A stretch of DNA of 64,000 nt from Chryseobacterium sp. 7 (GCF_003663845.1 NZ_RCCA01000001.1:372001-436000); one strand, 5' to 3'. Counted from the stretch's first letter, positions 1 to 9,834 are shown. The notes: generated from the letters alone by a model not told the origin. A program made the numbers and translations.

Positions 1-333
1 GTAAAGGATACTTACAACTGTACTCCAATTCAGGTGACTGTTACGGTTCCAAATCTTATTAATGCTATCACCCCGAACGGAGATAACGTGAATGATGTAA
101 TTGATTATTCTGCGCTGGCCTATAAGAAAAACCTGATTTTCATTGTGTATGACAGATACGGAAACAAACTTCATGAAGCCGACAAAATGAGAAACTTCAC
201 ATGGGACGGAACAGCCTTCGGCAAGAAAATTCCAACCGGAACTTATTGGTACACGATCTCATGGAACGAAAATAACAAAAACAGTACAGAAACCAAATAC
301 TCAGGTTGGGTACTGGTAAAAAATAAAGAATAG
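1..333 (+). CDS. T9SS type B sorting domain protein, C-terminal part (5' end outside window)
   Basis: The open frame already runs at base 1, so only the last 110 residues are present. They match the end of the two downstream 752-residue paralogues almost residue for residue: the end of a repeat (VKDTYNCTPIQ), then a C-terminal domain with ITPNGDNVND and a tail ending SGWVLVKNKE. In Bacteroidota this domain (gliding motility-associated C-terminal type) directs export by the type IX secretion system. By analogy with the neighbours the missing part should hold a signal peptide, a lectin-like domain and short repeats. An internal ATG at 34 is not the true start. A hairpin terminator follows. Confidence 0.9.
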   Translation, partial: VKDTYNCTPIQVTVTVPNLINAITPNGDNVNDVIDYSALAYKKNLIFIVYDRYGNKLHEADKMRNFTWDGTAFGKKIPTGTYWYTISWNENNKNSTETKYSGWVLVKNKE

Positions 334-358
334 GTTTTTACGAAAATTTTTTGAAAAA

Positions 359-386
359 ATCACCTCAGTCTGAGGTGATTTTTTTT
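359..386 (+). terminator. Rho-independent terminator
   Basis: A perfect 9-bp stem (ATCACCTCA / TGAGGTGAT) with a 3-base loop is followed by a run of T. It closes the first secreted-protein gene before dnaB. Confidence 0.85.
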
Positions 387-477
387 ATCAACAAGTTCAA
401 CCTCCTGTTTATAGCATTTTACTGAAGACTGCTAATAATTTGTTGAATACTATTTTTTTATTATTTTTTAAATAAAC

Positions 478-485
478 TATCTTTG
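478..485 (+). promoter_or_regulatory. -7 box of the dnaB promoter
   Basis: TATCTTTG matches the Bacteroidota -7 consensus TAnnTTTG exactly. It ends only four bases before the dnaB ATG, so transcription should start at or next to the start codon. No clear TTG -33 box lies at the usual spacing. Confidence 0.6.
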
Positions 486-489
486 CACT

Positions 490-2076
490 ATGGCGCAGAA
501 AGAAACATTATCATCCCTGACACACGGAAACTTTGCAAAAGAATTGTCTATTGCGGATGGAAAAATGCCTCCCAATGCAGTGGATTTTGAAAGACTTGTT
601 ATCGGAACTTTTTTGATTGACAAAAAAGGTCTTGACCATTCCATTGACCTTCTTACCCCAGAAGTATTTTATGATCCGAGACATCAGGTCATATTTTCTA
701 CCATCCTGAAACTTTATGAAGGAAACCAACCGGTAGACTTAATGACCATTATTCAGAATTTAAAAAAAGAAGATAAACTAAGCCAGGCAGGTGGTGACCA
801 CTATATCATTGACCTGACGATGGGGGTAAGTTCATCTGCCCATATTGAGTATCACGTGCGTGTTATTCTTGAAAAATATATTTTAAGAAGCCTTATTAAT
901 GTTTCCGCCAACGTTATTGATTCTTCCTACAAAGAATCAACCGATGTTTTTGAACTTTTAGACAAAGCAGAACAATCCTTCTTTGAAATTACCAACGGAA
1001 CAATTAAGAAGGGATTTGATACTGCCAATTCATTGGTAAAGCAAGCTATTGATACTATTAAATCTTTAAAAGATAAGGAAGGTCTTTCCGGTGTTCCTTC
1101 AGGATTCCGGGATGTGGATAAGGAAACCGGTGGGTGGCAAAATTCTGACCTTATTATTATTGCAGCTCGTCCCGCGATGGGAAAAACAGCATTCCTTCTT
1201 TCCATGGCAAGAAATATTGCAGTAGGACACAAAGTCCCTATGGCTCTTTTCTCTCTCGAGATGGCCTCTGTACAGCTGATCACCAGAATGATTGCCTCCG
1301 AAACAAGGATCTCTTCTGAGAAATTAAGAAAAGGAACTTTGGATGATGAAGAATGGCAGAGATTATTCTCCAATGTATCTGAATTGGAAAACGCTCCTTT
1401 ATACATTGACGAAACCCCTTCCCTTTCCATATTCGATTTCCGTGCAAAATGCCGAAGATTGGTAATGCAGCATGGCGTAAGAATTATCATGGTCGACTAT
1501 CTTCAGCTGATGACAGCGGGTAGCAGCGGCGGAAAAGGAGTTGGAAACCGTGAACAGGAGATCTCCATGATTTCTCGTTCCTTAAAAGCTATTGCAAAAG
1601 AACTTAACGTTCCGGTAATTGCCCTTTCCCAGCTTTCAAGAAGCGTGGAAGCACGTCCCGGAAAAAGACCTCAGCTTTCTGATCTGAGGGAATCCGGAGC
1701 CATTGAGCAGGATGCGGATATTGTATCTTTCATCTTCAGACCGGAATATTATAAAATTACTGTTTGGGATAATGACGAGGAAGGACAGGAAACTTCTACG
1801 GAAAACCAGGCCGAACTGATTATTGCAAAACACAGAAATGGTGCTACAGCAGATGTAAGACTATCTTTCTTAAAACATTTTGCAAAATTCGGGGATATTG
1901 AAGCAGCGATGGATGGTACCGGTGGTGGATACCCTTCTAACTTTGGAGAACCGAGTGGCTTCGACAAAATCAAAACAACTATTCAGCCCGGGGCAGCATT
2001 TGACCTTCCGGACAGCTCAAAACTTTCCGGCTCCTCAATGAATGATTTTGATGACGATGATGATTTCCCGTTTTAA
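490..2076 (+). CDS. dnaB: Replicative DNA helicase DnaB
   Basis: DnaB is the hexameric helicase that unwinds DNA at the replication fork with ATP and recruits primase. The 528-residue protein has the N-terminal DnaB domain (about 30-135), a linker, and a RecA-type ATPase with Walker A AARPAMGKT at 225-233. The Walker B strand ends in MVDYLQLM and is followed by the loop with LSQLSR and the DLRESGAIEQDAD motif. Length is slightly above the usual 450-520 because of a low-complexity tail from about residue 470. The tail ends in five consecutive Asp and then Phe-Pro-Phe, resembling the acidic tip of single-stranded DNA-binding protein. It stands alone with its own promoter and is not next to rplI or an origin here. 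Confidence 0.97.
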   Translation: MAQKETLSSLTHGNFAKELSIADGKMPPNAVDFERLVIGTFLIDKKGLDHSIDLLTPEVFYDPRHQVIFSTILKLYEGNQPVDLMTIIQNLKKEDKLSQAGGDHYIIDLTMGVSSSAHIEYHVRVILEKYILRSLINVSANVIDSSYKESTDVFELLDKAEQSFFEITNGTIKKGFDTANSLVKQAIDTIKSLKDKEGLSGVPSGFRDVDKETGGWQNSDLIIIAARPAMGKTAFLLSMARNIAVGHKVPMALFSLEMASVQLITRMIASETRISSEKLRKGTLDDEEWQRLFSNVSELENAPLYIDETPSLSIFDFRAKCRRLVMQHGVRIIMVDYLQLMTAGSSGGKGVGNREQEISMISRSLKAIAKELNVPVIALSQLSRSVEARPGKRPQLSDLRESGAIEQDADIVSFIFRPEYYKITVWDNDEEGQETSTENQAELIIAKHRNGATADVRLSFLKHFAKFGDIEAAMDGTGGGYPSNFGEPSGFDKIKTTIQPGAAFDLPDSSKLSGSSMNDFDDDDDFPF

Positions 2077-2145
2077 GATAAAACTCAGGTCTAAACCAAA
2101 TTCAGTTTAATTTTACTGTTATAATTCATTTTTTAAAAAGCAGAT

Positions 2146-2622
2146 TTGAGAATCGAAATTTATACCGATGGGGCTTGCAGCGGAAATCCGGGAAAAGGCG
2201 GATATGGAATTCTCATGCGCGTTCCTGAAAAAAATTACCAGAAAACATTTTCCAAAGGTTTCCGAAAAACCACCAACAACAGAATGGAACTTCTGGCTGT
2301 GATCACGGCATTAGAAAAACTGAAATCCACAGAAAATGAGATTCATGTGTATACTGACAGTAAGTATGTCTCTGATGCCATTAACCAAAACTGGATTGCC
2401 GGATGGATTAAAAGAGGCTGGAAAAATGTAAAAAATCCGGATCTGTGGAAAAAATTTGTGGAACTCTACCATAAACACACTCCTAAAATGCACTGGGTAA
2501 AAGGACACGCAGGACATTTTGAAAATGAGCTCTGCGACAAATTAGCAGTAGCAGCAGCAAGTTCTCCCGATCTCGAAATTGACACCTATTTTGAGAGTCT
2601 TGATAGTAATTCTCTATTTTAA
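2146..2622 (+). CDS. rnhA: Ribonuclease HI
   Basis: RNase HI cuts the RNA strand of RNA-DNA hybrids in the cytoplasm. The 158-residue protein has the normal family length and all four acidic catalytic residues in context: D8 (YTDGACSGNPG), E48 (NNRMEL), D71 (YTDSKYV) and D131 (ENELCDKLA), plus the GHAGH loop before the last Asp. The start codon is TTG at 2146: an in-frame stop lies only 12 bases upstream and the first internal ATG would remove D8, so TTG is forced. It lies 69 bases after dnaB on the same strand and could be co-transcribed. Confidence 0.95.
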   Translation: MRIEIYTDGACSGNPGKGGYGILMRVPEKNYQKTFSKGFRKTTNNRMELLAVITALEKLKSTENEIHVYTDSKYVSDAINQNWIAGWIKRGWKNVKNPDLWKKFVELYHKHTPKMHWVKGHAGHFENELCDKLAVAAASSPDLEIDTYFESLDSNSLF

Positions 2623-2786
2623 TCTTAATTAAAAACAATCTAAACCCGACACTCAATATTTGCCATTTCATCACAAGAAATATGATTTATTAAAAAATAA
2701 TTAAATTTTTTAACAAAATTAACATTAAATACATATTATTCAAACGGGATTTAATATCTTTACATATTAATAAAAGTCCCAATTAC

Positions 2787-5045
2787 ATGAATAAAAATCT
2801 ATTATTGTATTTATCTGTTTTTTTACTCTGTATAGCCGGGAAGTCCTTTGCTCAGACTTATCAGCTTATCGGCAACCCAGTAAACACTACTGGATGGACG
2901 ATGGTTTCCCCTACGCAGGTAAACACAGATTTTATTCAGCTCACTCCGGACACCAACAACCAATCCGGTTCCATTAGACTGAATGACCCCATTAACTTAA
3001 AATATTGCGACAAATGGAGAGTGGAATTCGATTTCAGAATGGACTCTAACCAAACCTCTAACGGGGACGGAATTGCCTTCTGGTATCTCGCCAATCCACC
3101 CGTTGCCAGCGTATTGGGATCCGGCCTTGGGGTATCTCAAAACGCAGTAGGACTTGTGGTAGGGCTTGATACTTACAACAATACCACAACAGCAACAATG
3201 AGCAAAGTGCACGTTGCCTACGGACAGGTTCAAAATACAACCGACACCAATAACGTTGAATTTTTCAATGTTCCGGGAAGTTCCTTTCATTCTCCAGATC
3301 TGAATGCTACTCAACCTTTTCAGGGAGCGACCTTCAAACATGTAGAAGTTACAGCTCAGGTAGATCCTGCTGCTCCTACCAGCTGGATTATCAAAATAAC
3401 AATAGACGGCAATGTAATTTGTAATCAGTCTTTTGCCCCATCGGGCACAGCTGCTGCAATGACTGTAGGATATTTTGGATTCTCCGCATCTACGGGAGGT
3501 GCAAGATCAAGGCATTCTATTAAAAATGTGAAAATTTATACGGATAAAGTTCCTATTTTACAGAATTCAGCAACCCAGTCTTTCTGTCCTAATCCTACAA
3601 CAGGATACGGATCTGTAAACCTTACTACGTTCAATTCACAATTTGTAAGCAACCCTTCTAATTATACATTCACCTATTATCCATTCGGAAGTTCAACCCC
3701 TATTGCCAATCCTACCAACTACCAGTTCAATGCCAATGCAACTGTTACCGTTGTTATTAAAGATAATGCAGGACTCCTTTGTGATAATCCGGATGGTAAA
3801 ATCTTATTGGTTCTGGCTCCTTTCAAAGCGGAAGACAAAACCATTACCGTATGTAATAATAACAAAGCAGGAAGTGCTGCTTTCGACTTGAATACAGCAC
3901 CTGTTACCACCGTTTTAGGAGTGACTAAAAAATATTACAAAACGCTGGCAGACCTAAATGCGGATACGAATGAAATTCAAAATCCCAGCAATTATATATC
4001 TGCTCCGGGAGTAGTTTACGTAAAAGTAACAACTCCTCAGGGATGTACAGGTTCTGCAAAAATTACACTGGCATTTTATGCAGATACGCCTGTAAAAGAA
4101 GCTACTTTAAGATCATGTTTCATTGAAAATAATATTACGAGTGCCATCTTTAACTTAACTTCAGCAGACGTTACTAGTTTGGGAGCTGGTGCAGCAAAAA
4201 AATATTACACTTCTATAGCGAATGCTTTAGACGGTGTGAATGAAATCATGAATCCTCTTCAGTATTTATCTACAAGTACTGCAGTGTATGCAAAAGTTAC
4301 TGATGCCAACGGGTGTTTTAATATTGCTAAAATCAATCTTATTGTATTACCTCCTACACCATCTTCTGTTCTGAAAGACAAAACGATTTGTATTGGTGAA
4401 AAAACAGATCTTGATGCAGGTGCCGGATTTGACGGTTACGAATGGAGCACCGGAGCAACAACCTCATCTATCAAGGATGTAGGCGTAGGTACTTATTGGG
4501 TAAAACTGAAAACAGGAAACTGTATCACTACGCAGATTGTCAATGTAAAAGCATCTGCAAATCCTGTGATTTCCAGTATAGACATTGATAACAATACAAT
4601 CACTGTAAATGTTGCCGGAGGAAAACCTGCATACCAATTCTCATTGGATGGAGTCAACTGGCAGACCAGCAATGTATTTACCGGACTGGCCAGAGGAGAA
4701 GTAAAAGTATATGTAAAAGATTTCTATAATTGTACTCCTGTTGAAGTTCAGATCACCGTTCCTAATCTGATCAATGCCATCACTCCAAACGGCGATAATG
4801 TAAACGATTTCATTGACTACTCAGCGCTCGCTTACAAGAAAAACCTCATCTTCATTGTTTATGACAGATATGGTAACAAACTATATGAAGCAGGAAAAAT
4901 GAGGAACTTCACTTGGGACGGAACGGCTTCCGGCAAAAAAGTTCTTACAGGAACTTACTGGTACACTATCTCATGGAACGAAAGCAACAAAGATAATACT
5001 GAAACTAAATACTCAGGCTGGGTATTGGTTAAAAACAGAGAATAA
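2787..5045 (+). CDS. Secreted lectin-like protein with T9SS type B sorting domain
   Basis: A 752-residue exported protein. A signal peptide (1-22, ending GKSFAQ) precedes an L-type (legume-like) lectin domain of about 230 residues with the hallmark GDGIAFWYLANPP. Two or three Cys-containing repeats of about 80 residues follow (one begins RSCFIENN). Then come a PKD/SprB-like module (EWSTGATT, VGTYWVKLKTG) and a second module (GGKPAYQFSLDG). The last 95 residues are the type B sorting domain with ITPNGDNVND. Such proteins are exported by the type IX system and act as adhesins or gliding-related surface proteins; the ligand here is unknown. It is the second of three tandem paralogues. Confidence 0.85.
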   Translation: MNKNLLLYLSVFLLCIAGKSFAQTYQLIGNPVNTTGWTMVSPTQVNTDFIQLTPDTNNQSGSIRLNDPINLKYCDKWRVEFDFRMDSNQTSNGDGIAFWYLANPPVASVLGSGLGVSQNAVGLVVGLDTYNNTTTATMSKVHVAYGQVQNTTDTNNVEFFNVPGSSFHSPDLNATQPFQGATFKHVEVTAQVDPAAPTSWIIKITIDGNVICNQSFAPSGTAAAMTVGYFGFSASTGGARSRHSIKNVKIYTDKVPILQNSATQSFCPNPTTGYGSVNLTTFNSQFVSNPSNYTFTYYPFGSSTPIANPTNYQFNANATVTVVIKDNAGLLCDNPDGKILLVLAPFKAEDKTITVCNNNKAGSAAFDLNTAPVTTVLGVTKKYYKTLADLNADTNEIQNPSNYISAPGVVYVKVTTPQGCTGSAKITLAFYADTPVKEATLRSCFIENNITSAIFNLTSADVTSLGAGAAKKYYTSIANALDGVNEIMNPLQYLSTSTAVYAKVTDANGCFNIAKINLIVLPPTPSSVLKDKTICIGEKTDLDAGAGFDGYEWSTGATTSSIKDVGVGTYWVKLKTGNCITTQIVNVKASANPVISSIDIDNNTITVNVAGGKPAYQFSLDGVNWQTSNVFTGLARGEVKVYVKDFYNCTPVEVQITVPNLINAITPNGDNVNDFIDYSALAYKKNLIFIVYDRYGNKLYEAGKMRNFTWDGTASGKKVLTGTYWYTISWNESNKDNTETKYSGWVLVKNRE

Positions 5046-5058
5046 ATTTTACTATCAG

Positions 5059-5082
5059 AAACTACCTCCCTGGGGGTAGTTT
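5059..5082 (+). terminator. Weak hairpin after the second lectin-like gene
   Basis: An inverted repeat (AAACTACC ... GGTAGTTT with a wobble pair) lies 14 bases after the stop codon. The T-run is short, so termination may be partial. Confidence 0.45.
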
Positions 5083-5212
5083 CGGTATTAAAAGCAGAAT
5101 CTGCACAAAAAGAGATTGGGAGTAAATATTGCTTCTCATCATCAATTCAAAAAGAAAAAAACTAAAACAATTTTATATCTAAGATTAAGTATAACATCAC
5201 AATCCATCCACT

Positions 5213-7471
5213 ATGAAAAAAGATATACTCATTTTTGTACTGACTATCTTATTATGCTTGCCGGGAAGACTATTTTCACAAACCTATCAGCTTACCGGAA
5301 ACCCCGTAAATACAACAGGCTGGGATCTTGTCTCTGATGCTATCGTAAGCGGAGACTTTGTAAGACTTACCACAGATCAAACCAGCAAATATGGAGCGGT
5401 AAAATTATCCACCCCCATTACCCTTAGCTACTGCGATAAATGGAAAGTAGAATTCGACTTCAGAATTGACGGAAACGGAACTACACAGTTTGGAAAAGGT
5501 GACGGCTTCACTTTCTGGTATCTTGCCAATCCGCCAACAGGTTTCGTATCAGGAGGAGGATTAGGTATTCCTGCCAATGCTTCCGGGCTGATGGTTGGTT
5601 TTGACATTTTCAACAATACCACAGAAGGCCAAATGAGTAAAGTTCATATTCTTTACGGAACCAATAATACAGCAGGTAACAACATTGAATACAATACTAC
5701 TCCGGGAAGTACATTCCATTCTCCGGACCTTATTGCTACCCAACCGTTTGTAGGAGACACTTACAGACACGTTGAAGTAAATGGGGAAACAGACCTTACC
5801 AATCCCACCAACTGGATTATCAAAGTAAGAATCAACGGTGTATTAATTGTAGATCAATCATTTGCTCCGTCAGGAGGTGCAGTAGGAATGTCGCAGGGAT
5901 ATTTTGGTTTTTCTGCAGCAACCGGAGGCGCCAGTGCAAGACATTCTATTAAAGATGTTAAAGTATATGTAGATAAAGTTCCTATTTTAAGTAATACAAT
6001 CAGTCCATTTGTATGTACAAATCCTGCTACAGGAAATGGTACCGTGGACCTTACTTCTTACAATTCTCAATTTGTAACCAATCCTGGAAATTATATTTTC
6101 ACGTATTATGTATTAGGCAGCTCTACTCCTATTGCCAATCCTACCGCTTTCCAATATTCAGGAAATACAACTATCAAGGTAATTGTAAAAGACCCTAGTT
6201 CTACTCTCTGTGATAATGGTGACGGAGTGATACAGCTTAACCCAACACCATTTGCCGCAACAGATGCCACTCTGACGGGATGTAATAACAACAATGCAGG
6301 AACAGCAACCTTTGATCTTAACACAGCAGCTGTTACAACCGTTGCCGGAGTAGCCAAGGAATTCTACCCTACATTATATGATCTGAATAACGGCACAAAC
6401 CAGATTACAAATCCCTCAGCCTATGCTTCTGCAGCAGCTACAATATATGTAAAGGTAACAACCCCTCAAGGCTGTGTAAGCACCTCTAAAATTACACTGA
6501 ATATTTACCCTGTTGTAGTTGTTAATGATGTTGAGATAAAATCATGTTTTATTGAAACCAATCCTTCTATGGCATCTTTCAATCTTTTGGGAGCAGTTGT
6601 TTCTCAAAACGGACTTACAAAAGAATACTATCCTTCATTAACAGATGCGATCAGCGGGACCAATGCAATAGCCACCCCAGCTGCATACATTGCGCCTAAC
6701 GGAGTTGTATATATTAAAGTATTCAGTGCAGACGGATGTTATTCTATTGCTAAAGTTACCTTAACAGTAATACCTCCAGTTTATTCAAGAACTTTACATG
6801 ACCAGACAATCTGTATTGAAAAAACTACAACCTTAGATGCAGGAGCAGGCTTCAAAAGCTACGAATGGAGCACAGGAGCTACCACACAGTCTATCAAGAA
6901 TGTAGGAGTAGGTACCTATTGGGTAAAACTTAAGACCGGAGATTGTGTCGCTACACAAAAAGTAACGGTATACCCTTCTGACAATCCGGTTATTACCACT
7001 GTTGACATTTCAGGAAATACAGTAACAATCTATGCCAATGGCGGAACTCCGTCTTACCAGTATTCTATGGATAATATTAACTGGCAGGATTCTAATATCT
7101 TTACCAATATTGCAAGAGGAGAAGCTAAAGTATATGTAAAAGACGCTTACAATTGTATTCCCGTAGAAATCAATATTACAGTACCTAATCTTATTAATGT
7201 AATTACACCTAATGACGATGGTATTAATGATTTCGTTGATTATTCTGCATTAGCCAACAAACAAAATCTGGAAATAGCAATCTTTGACAGATATGGCTAT
7301 AAAATGTTCCAGGCAGATAAAACCAATGGTTATAAATGGGCAGGAACTACTAATGGAAGCAAAAAAGTTCCTACAGGAAATTATTGGTACTCTGTTTCAT
7401 GGAATGAAAACAATAAAAACAGTACTCCGATAAAATTCTCAGGCTGGATTGTTGTAAAAAACAGAGAATAA
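5213..7471 (+). CDS. Secreted lectin-like protein with T9SS type B sorting domain (third paralogue)
   Basis: It has exactly the same length (752 residues) and domain order as its upstream neighbour. A signal peptide ends near LFSQ, and an L-type lectin domain with GDGFTFWYLANPP follows. Next come Cys-containing repeats (RSCFIE is replaced by KSCFIE), the EWSTGATT and GGTPSYQYSMD modules, and a sorting domain with ITPNDDGIND. The start at 5213 gives a canonical Lys-rich signal peptide. This copy is more diverged in the sorting domain than the first two are from each other. Export by the type IX system to the cell surface or medium is inferred from the sorting domain. Confidence 0.85.
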   Translation: MKKDILIFVLTILLCLPGRLFSQTYQLTGNPVNTTGWDLVSDAIVSGDFVRLTTDQTSKYGAVKLSTPITLSYCDKWKVEFDFRIDGNGTTQFGKGDGFTFWYLANPPTGFVSGGGLGIPANASGLMVGFDIFNNTTEGQMSKVHILYGTNNTAGNNIEYNTTPGSTFHSPDLIATQPFVGDTYRHVEVNGETDLTNPTNWIIKVRINGVLIVDQSFAPSGGAVGMSQGYFGFSAATGGASARHSIKDVKVYVDKVPILSNTISPFVCTNPATGNGTVDLTSYNSQFVTNPGNYIFTYYVLGSSTPIANPTAFQYSGNTTIKVIVKDPSSTLCDNGDGVIQLNPTPFAATDATLTGCNNNNAGTATFDLNTAAVTTVAGVAKEFYPTLYDLNNGTNQITNPSAYASAAATIYVKVTTPQGCVSTSKITLNIYPVVVVNDVEIKSCFIETNPSMASFNLLGAVVSQNGLTKEYYPSLTDAISGTNAIATPAAYIAPNGVVYIKVFSADGCYSIAKVTLTVIPPVYSRTLHDQTICIEKTTTLDAGAGFKSYEWSTGATTQSIKNVGVGTYWVKLKTGDCVATQKVTVYPSDNPVITTVDISGNTVTIYANGGTPSYQYSMDNINWQDSNIFTNIARGEAKVYVKDAYNCIPVEINITVPNLINVITPNDDGINDFVDYSALANKQNLEIAIFDRYGYKMFQADKTNGYKWAGTTNGSKKVPTGNYWYSVSWNENNKNSTPIKFSGWIVVKNRE

Positions 7472-7495
7472 TTACACTTTCCATCACATCAAAAG

Positions 7496-7526
7496 AATCA
7501 CCCTGCACGTCGGGGTGATTTTTTGT
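7496..7526 (+). terminator. Rho-independent terminator
   Basis: AATCACCC / GGGTGATT arms with a short GC-rich loop are followed by a T-run, just after the third lectin-like gene. Confidence 0.8.
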
Positions 7527-7580
7527 ATAATCAGGCAGGAGATATTTCATTTTAAAGGCACTTTATTCATATTCAATTCT

Positions 7581-7588
7581 TAAATTTG
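7581..7588 (+). promoter_or_regulatory. -7 box of the nitroreductase promoter
   Basis: TAAATTTG fits TAnnTTTG and ends four bases before the ATG at 7593. This implies a leaderless or nearly leaderless transcript. Confidence 0.55.
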
Positions 7589-7592
7589 TCCT

Positions 7593-8219
7593 ATGAATTA
7601 TTTGGAAGCTTTAAGCAGAAGATATTCTGTAAAAAAATTCAATCATCAGATTATTCCTCAGGAAACTCTTCACAACATTCTTGAGTCGGGAAAGCTGTCT
7701 GCCAGTTCGCTGGGACTTCAGCCCTACAAAATTGTAATTGTGGAGAGTGAAGAAATGAAGCAGAAACTGATTCCGGCTTTCTATAATCCTTCTCAGATTT
7801 CCACCTGTTCTCATCTTATTGTTATTATTTCCAAGAAAATTATTGAAGAGAACTATATCCGAGGCTATTTTAATCATATTTCTGAAGTAAGAGATACTCC
7901 CATTGAAAAACTGGATCCTTTTAGAAACAGCATTAATCAGCATATTACACAAAAAACACAGGATGAAATTTTCAACTGGGCAGAAAAGCAGTCTTATATA
8001 GTATTGGCTAATCTTATGTACGCTGCTGCTATTGAAAATATAGACTCCTGCCCCATGGAAGGTTTCCGTCAGGATCTCATAGAAAATATTCTAGACATAG
8101 ATCCAGAAACAGAAAAAGTAACCGTTACCCTCGCTTTAGGCTACCGTTCTGAGGAAGACTACTTCCAGCACATGAAAAAAGTAAGAAAACCAAACGAAAA
8201 ATTGTTTAAATTTATTTAA
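7593..8219 (+). CDS. Nitroreductase family NAD(P)H oxidoreductase
   Basis: A 208-residue FMN-dependent reductase of the nitroreductase superfamily (NfsB/NfnB-like). These homodimers use NAD(P)H to reduce nitroaromatics, quinones or flavins. Visible features are the N-terminal RRYSVKKF motif that contacts the FMN phosphate, SSLGLQPYKIVIV in the FMN pocket, AAAIENIDSCPMEGF in the second half and the C-terminal VTLALGYRSEED. Length is typical. The natural substrate cannot be told from sequence. It stands alone between a terminator and the nadBC pair 31 bases downstream. Confidence 0.88.
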   Translation: MNYLEALSRRYSVKKFNHQIIPQETLHNILESGKLSASSLGLQPYKIVIVESEEMKQKLIPAFYNPSQISTCSHLIVIISKKIIEENYIRGYFNHISEVRDTPIEKLDPFRNSINQHITQKTQDEIFNWAEKQSYIVLANLMYAAAIENIDSCPMEGFRQDLIENILDIDPETEKVTVTLALGYRSEEDYFQHMKKVRKPNEKLFKFI

Positions 8220-8250
8220 TATTTTAAACGATTGTACCTAAAGCAAGCAT

Positions 8251-9822
8251 ATGATAAAAGCGGATGTATTAGTAATCGGTTCCGGCATTTCCGGACTTTC
8301 CTATGCCATTAAAGTTTCTGAACAGCTCCCTGATGCCAAAATCATTATTGTAACAAAATCTGACGAAGATGAAAGCAACACCAAATATGCCCAAGGCGGA
8401 CTGGCAGTTGTTACAGATTTTCAAAATGATAATTTCCAAAAACATATTGATGACACCATGCGCGCCGGTGACGGAGAAAATAAGCGCGATGTTGTAGAGA
8501 TGGTAGTAAGAGAAGCTCCTGCAAGATTCAATGAAATTGTAGAATGGGGTGCCCAGTTTGACATGAAGAACGGCAAATTTGCTTTAGGAAGAGAAGGAGG
8601 CCATACTGAAAACAGAATCGTTCACCACAAAGATATCACAGGTTTTGAAATTGAAAGAGCTTTACTGCAAACAGCAAACAGCAGCCCGAATATTGAAATC
8701 CTTGATCATCATTATGTAATTGATATCATTACCCAGCACCACGTTCCCGGAAAAGAACTTAATGAAGGAGACATTCATTGCTATGGCGCCTATATTTTGG
8801 ATGAAAAATCCAAAACCATCAAAAAAATTACTTCAAAAATAACATTGGTTGCCACAGGAGGTGCCGGACATGTTTATAAAAATACCACCAACCCAACCAT
8901 TGCTACCGGAGACGGAATTGCTTTTGTAGCCCGTGCCAAAGGAAAGGTTTCCAATATGCAGTATTATCAGTTTCACCCAACAGCTTTGTATAGCAAAATG
9001 GATGGAATGTTGTTTTTAATTTCAGAAGCCGTTCGTGGAGACGGAGCGAAACTGAGAACAAAGAGAGGAGAAAAATTCATGCATAAGTATGATGAACGTG
9101 AAGAACTTGCCTCAAGAGATATTGTTGCCAGAGCGATTGATGCCGAAATGAAAATTACCGGAGACGAATTTGTAGGTTTAGATTGTAAGGAAATGAATCA
9201 TGAAAAATTCTTAGAACATTTCCCGAATATCTATAAAAAGTGCAAAGACGAAGGAATTGATCCGTTTACCCAATTAATTCCTGTAGTTCCCGCATGCCAT
9301 TACTTAATGGGAGGAATTGAAGTAGACAGAGACGGCCAATCTTCCATCAGAAATCTTTTTGCCGTGGGAGAATGCACCAATTCAGGATTGCATGGTGCCA
9401 ACAGACTTGCTTCCAATTCATTGCTTGAAGGTTTGGTTTTTGGACATAATGCTGCTATGAAGACCGTAAATCTTCTGAATGAAAATAATTTCAACTTCGA
9501 TGATCTTAAAGCCGTTCCGGAATGGAATGAAGAAGGAATGAAAATCATGGATGAAATGGTAATCGTCAGCTACCTAAGAAAACAACTCCAGGAAATGATG
9601 AGTGATCTCGTAGGTATTGTAAGAAGCAACAGACGTCTGAATATGGCTCTACAAAAGCATCAGGAGATTGCAGCTGCCGTGGATGAGATCTACCACTACT
9701 CTATTCTTTCTCCACAACTTTCAGAATTAAGAAACCTAACAACCGTGGCCCACCTCATCATTACCCAATCTATGGAAATGACAGAGAATAAGGGAGCGTT
9801 TTATAATAAAGATTTAGTCTAA
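8251..9822 (+). CDS. nadB: L-aspartate oxidase
   Basis: NadB oxidises L-aspartate to iminoaspartate, the first step of de novo NAD synthesis. The 523-residue protein starts with an FAD-binding GxGxxG motif (VIGSGISGLSYAI). It carries the flavoprotein motif TKYAQGGLAVV, the HPTAL segment, the second FAD motif NLFAVGECTNSGLHGANRLASNS and a C-terminal helical domain. Length is normal. nadC follows after 12 bases, so the two are an operon. The quinolinate synthase gene nadA, needed between these two steps, is not in the window. Confidence 0.96.
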   Translation: MIKADVLVIGSGISGLSYAIKVSEQLPDAKIIIVTKSDEDESNTKYAQGGLAVVTDFQNDNFQKHIDDTMRAGDGENKRDVVEMVVREAPARFNEIVEWGAQFDMKNGKFALGREGGHTENRIVHHKDITGFEIERALLQTANSSPNIEILDHHYVIDIITQHHVPGKELNEGDIHCYGAYILDEKSKTIKKITSKITLVATGGAGHVYKNTTNPTIATGDGIAFVARAKGKVSNMQYYQFHPTALYSKMDGMLFLISEAVRGDGAKLRTKRGEKFMHKYDEREELASRDIVARAIDAEMKITGDEFVGLDCKEMNHEKFLEHFPNIYKKCKDEGIDPFTQLIPVVPACHYLMGGIEVDRDGQSSIRNLFAVGECTNSGLHGANRLASNSLLEGLVFGHNAAMKTVNLLNENNFNFDDLKAVPEWNEEGMKIMDEMVIVSYLRKQLQEMMSDLVGIVRSNRRLNMALQKHQEIAAAVDEIYHYSILSPQLSELRNLTTVAHLIITQSMEMTENKGAFYNKDLV

Positions 9823-9834
9823 AAGTATCATACA

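Noticed and set aside
927..1490. Long minus-strand frame inside dnaB
   Set aside because: It is the antisense shadow of the helicase domain, with no promoter or ribosome site and no protein family pattern.
5116..5337. 73-codon frame overlapping the start of the third lectin-like gene
   Set aside because: Overlaps the true gene in another frame and has no start signal.
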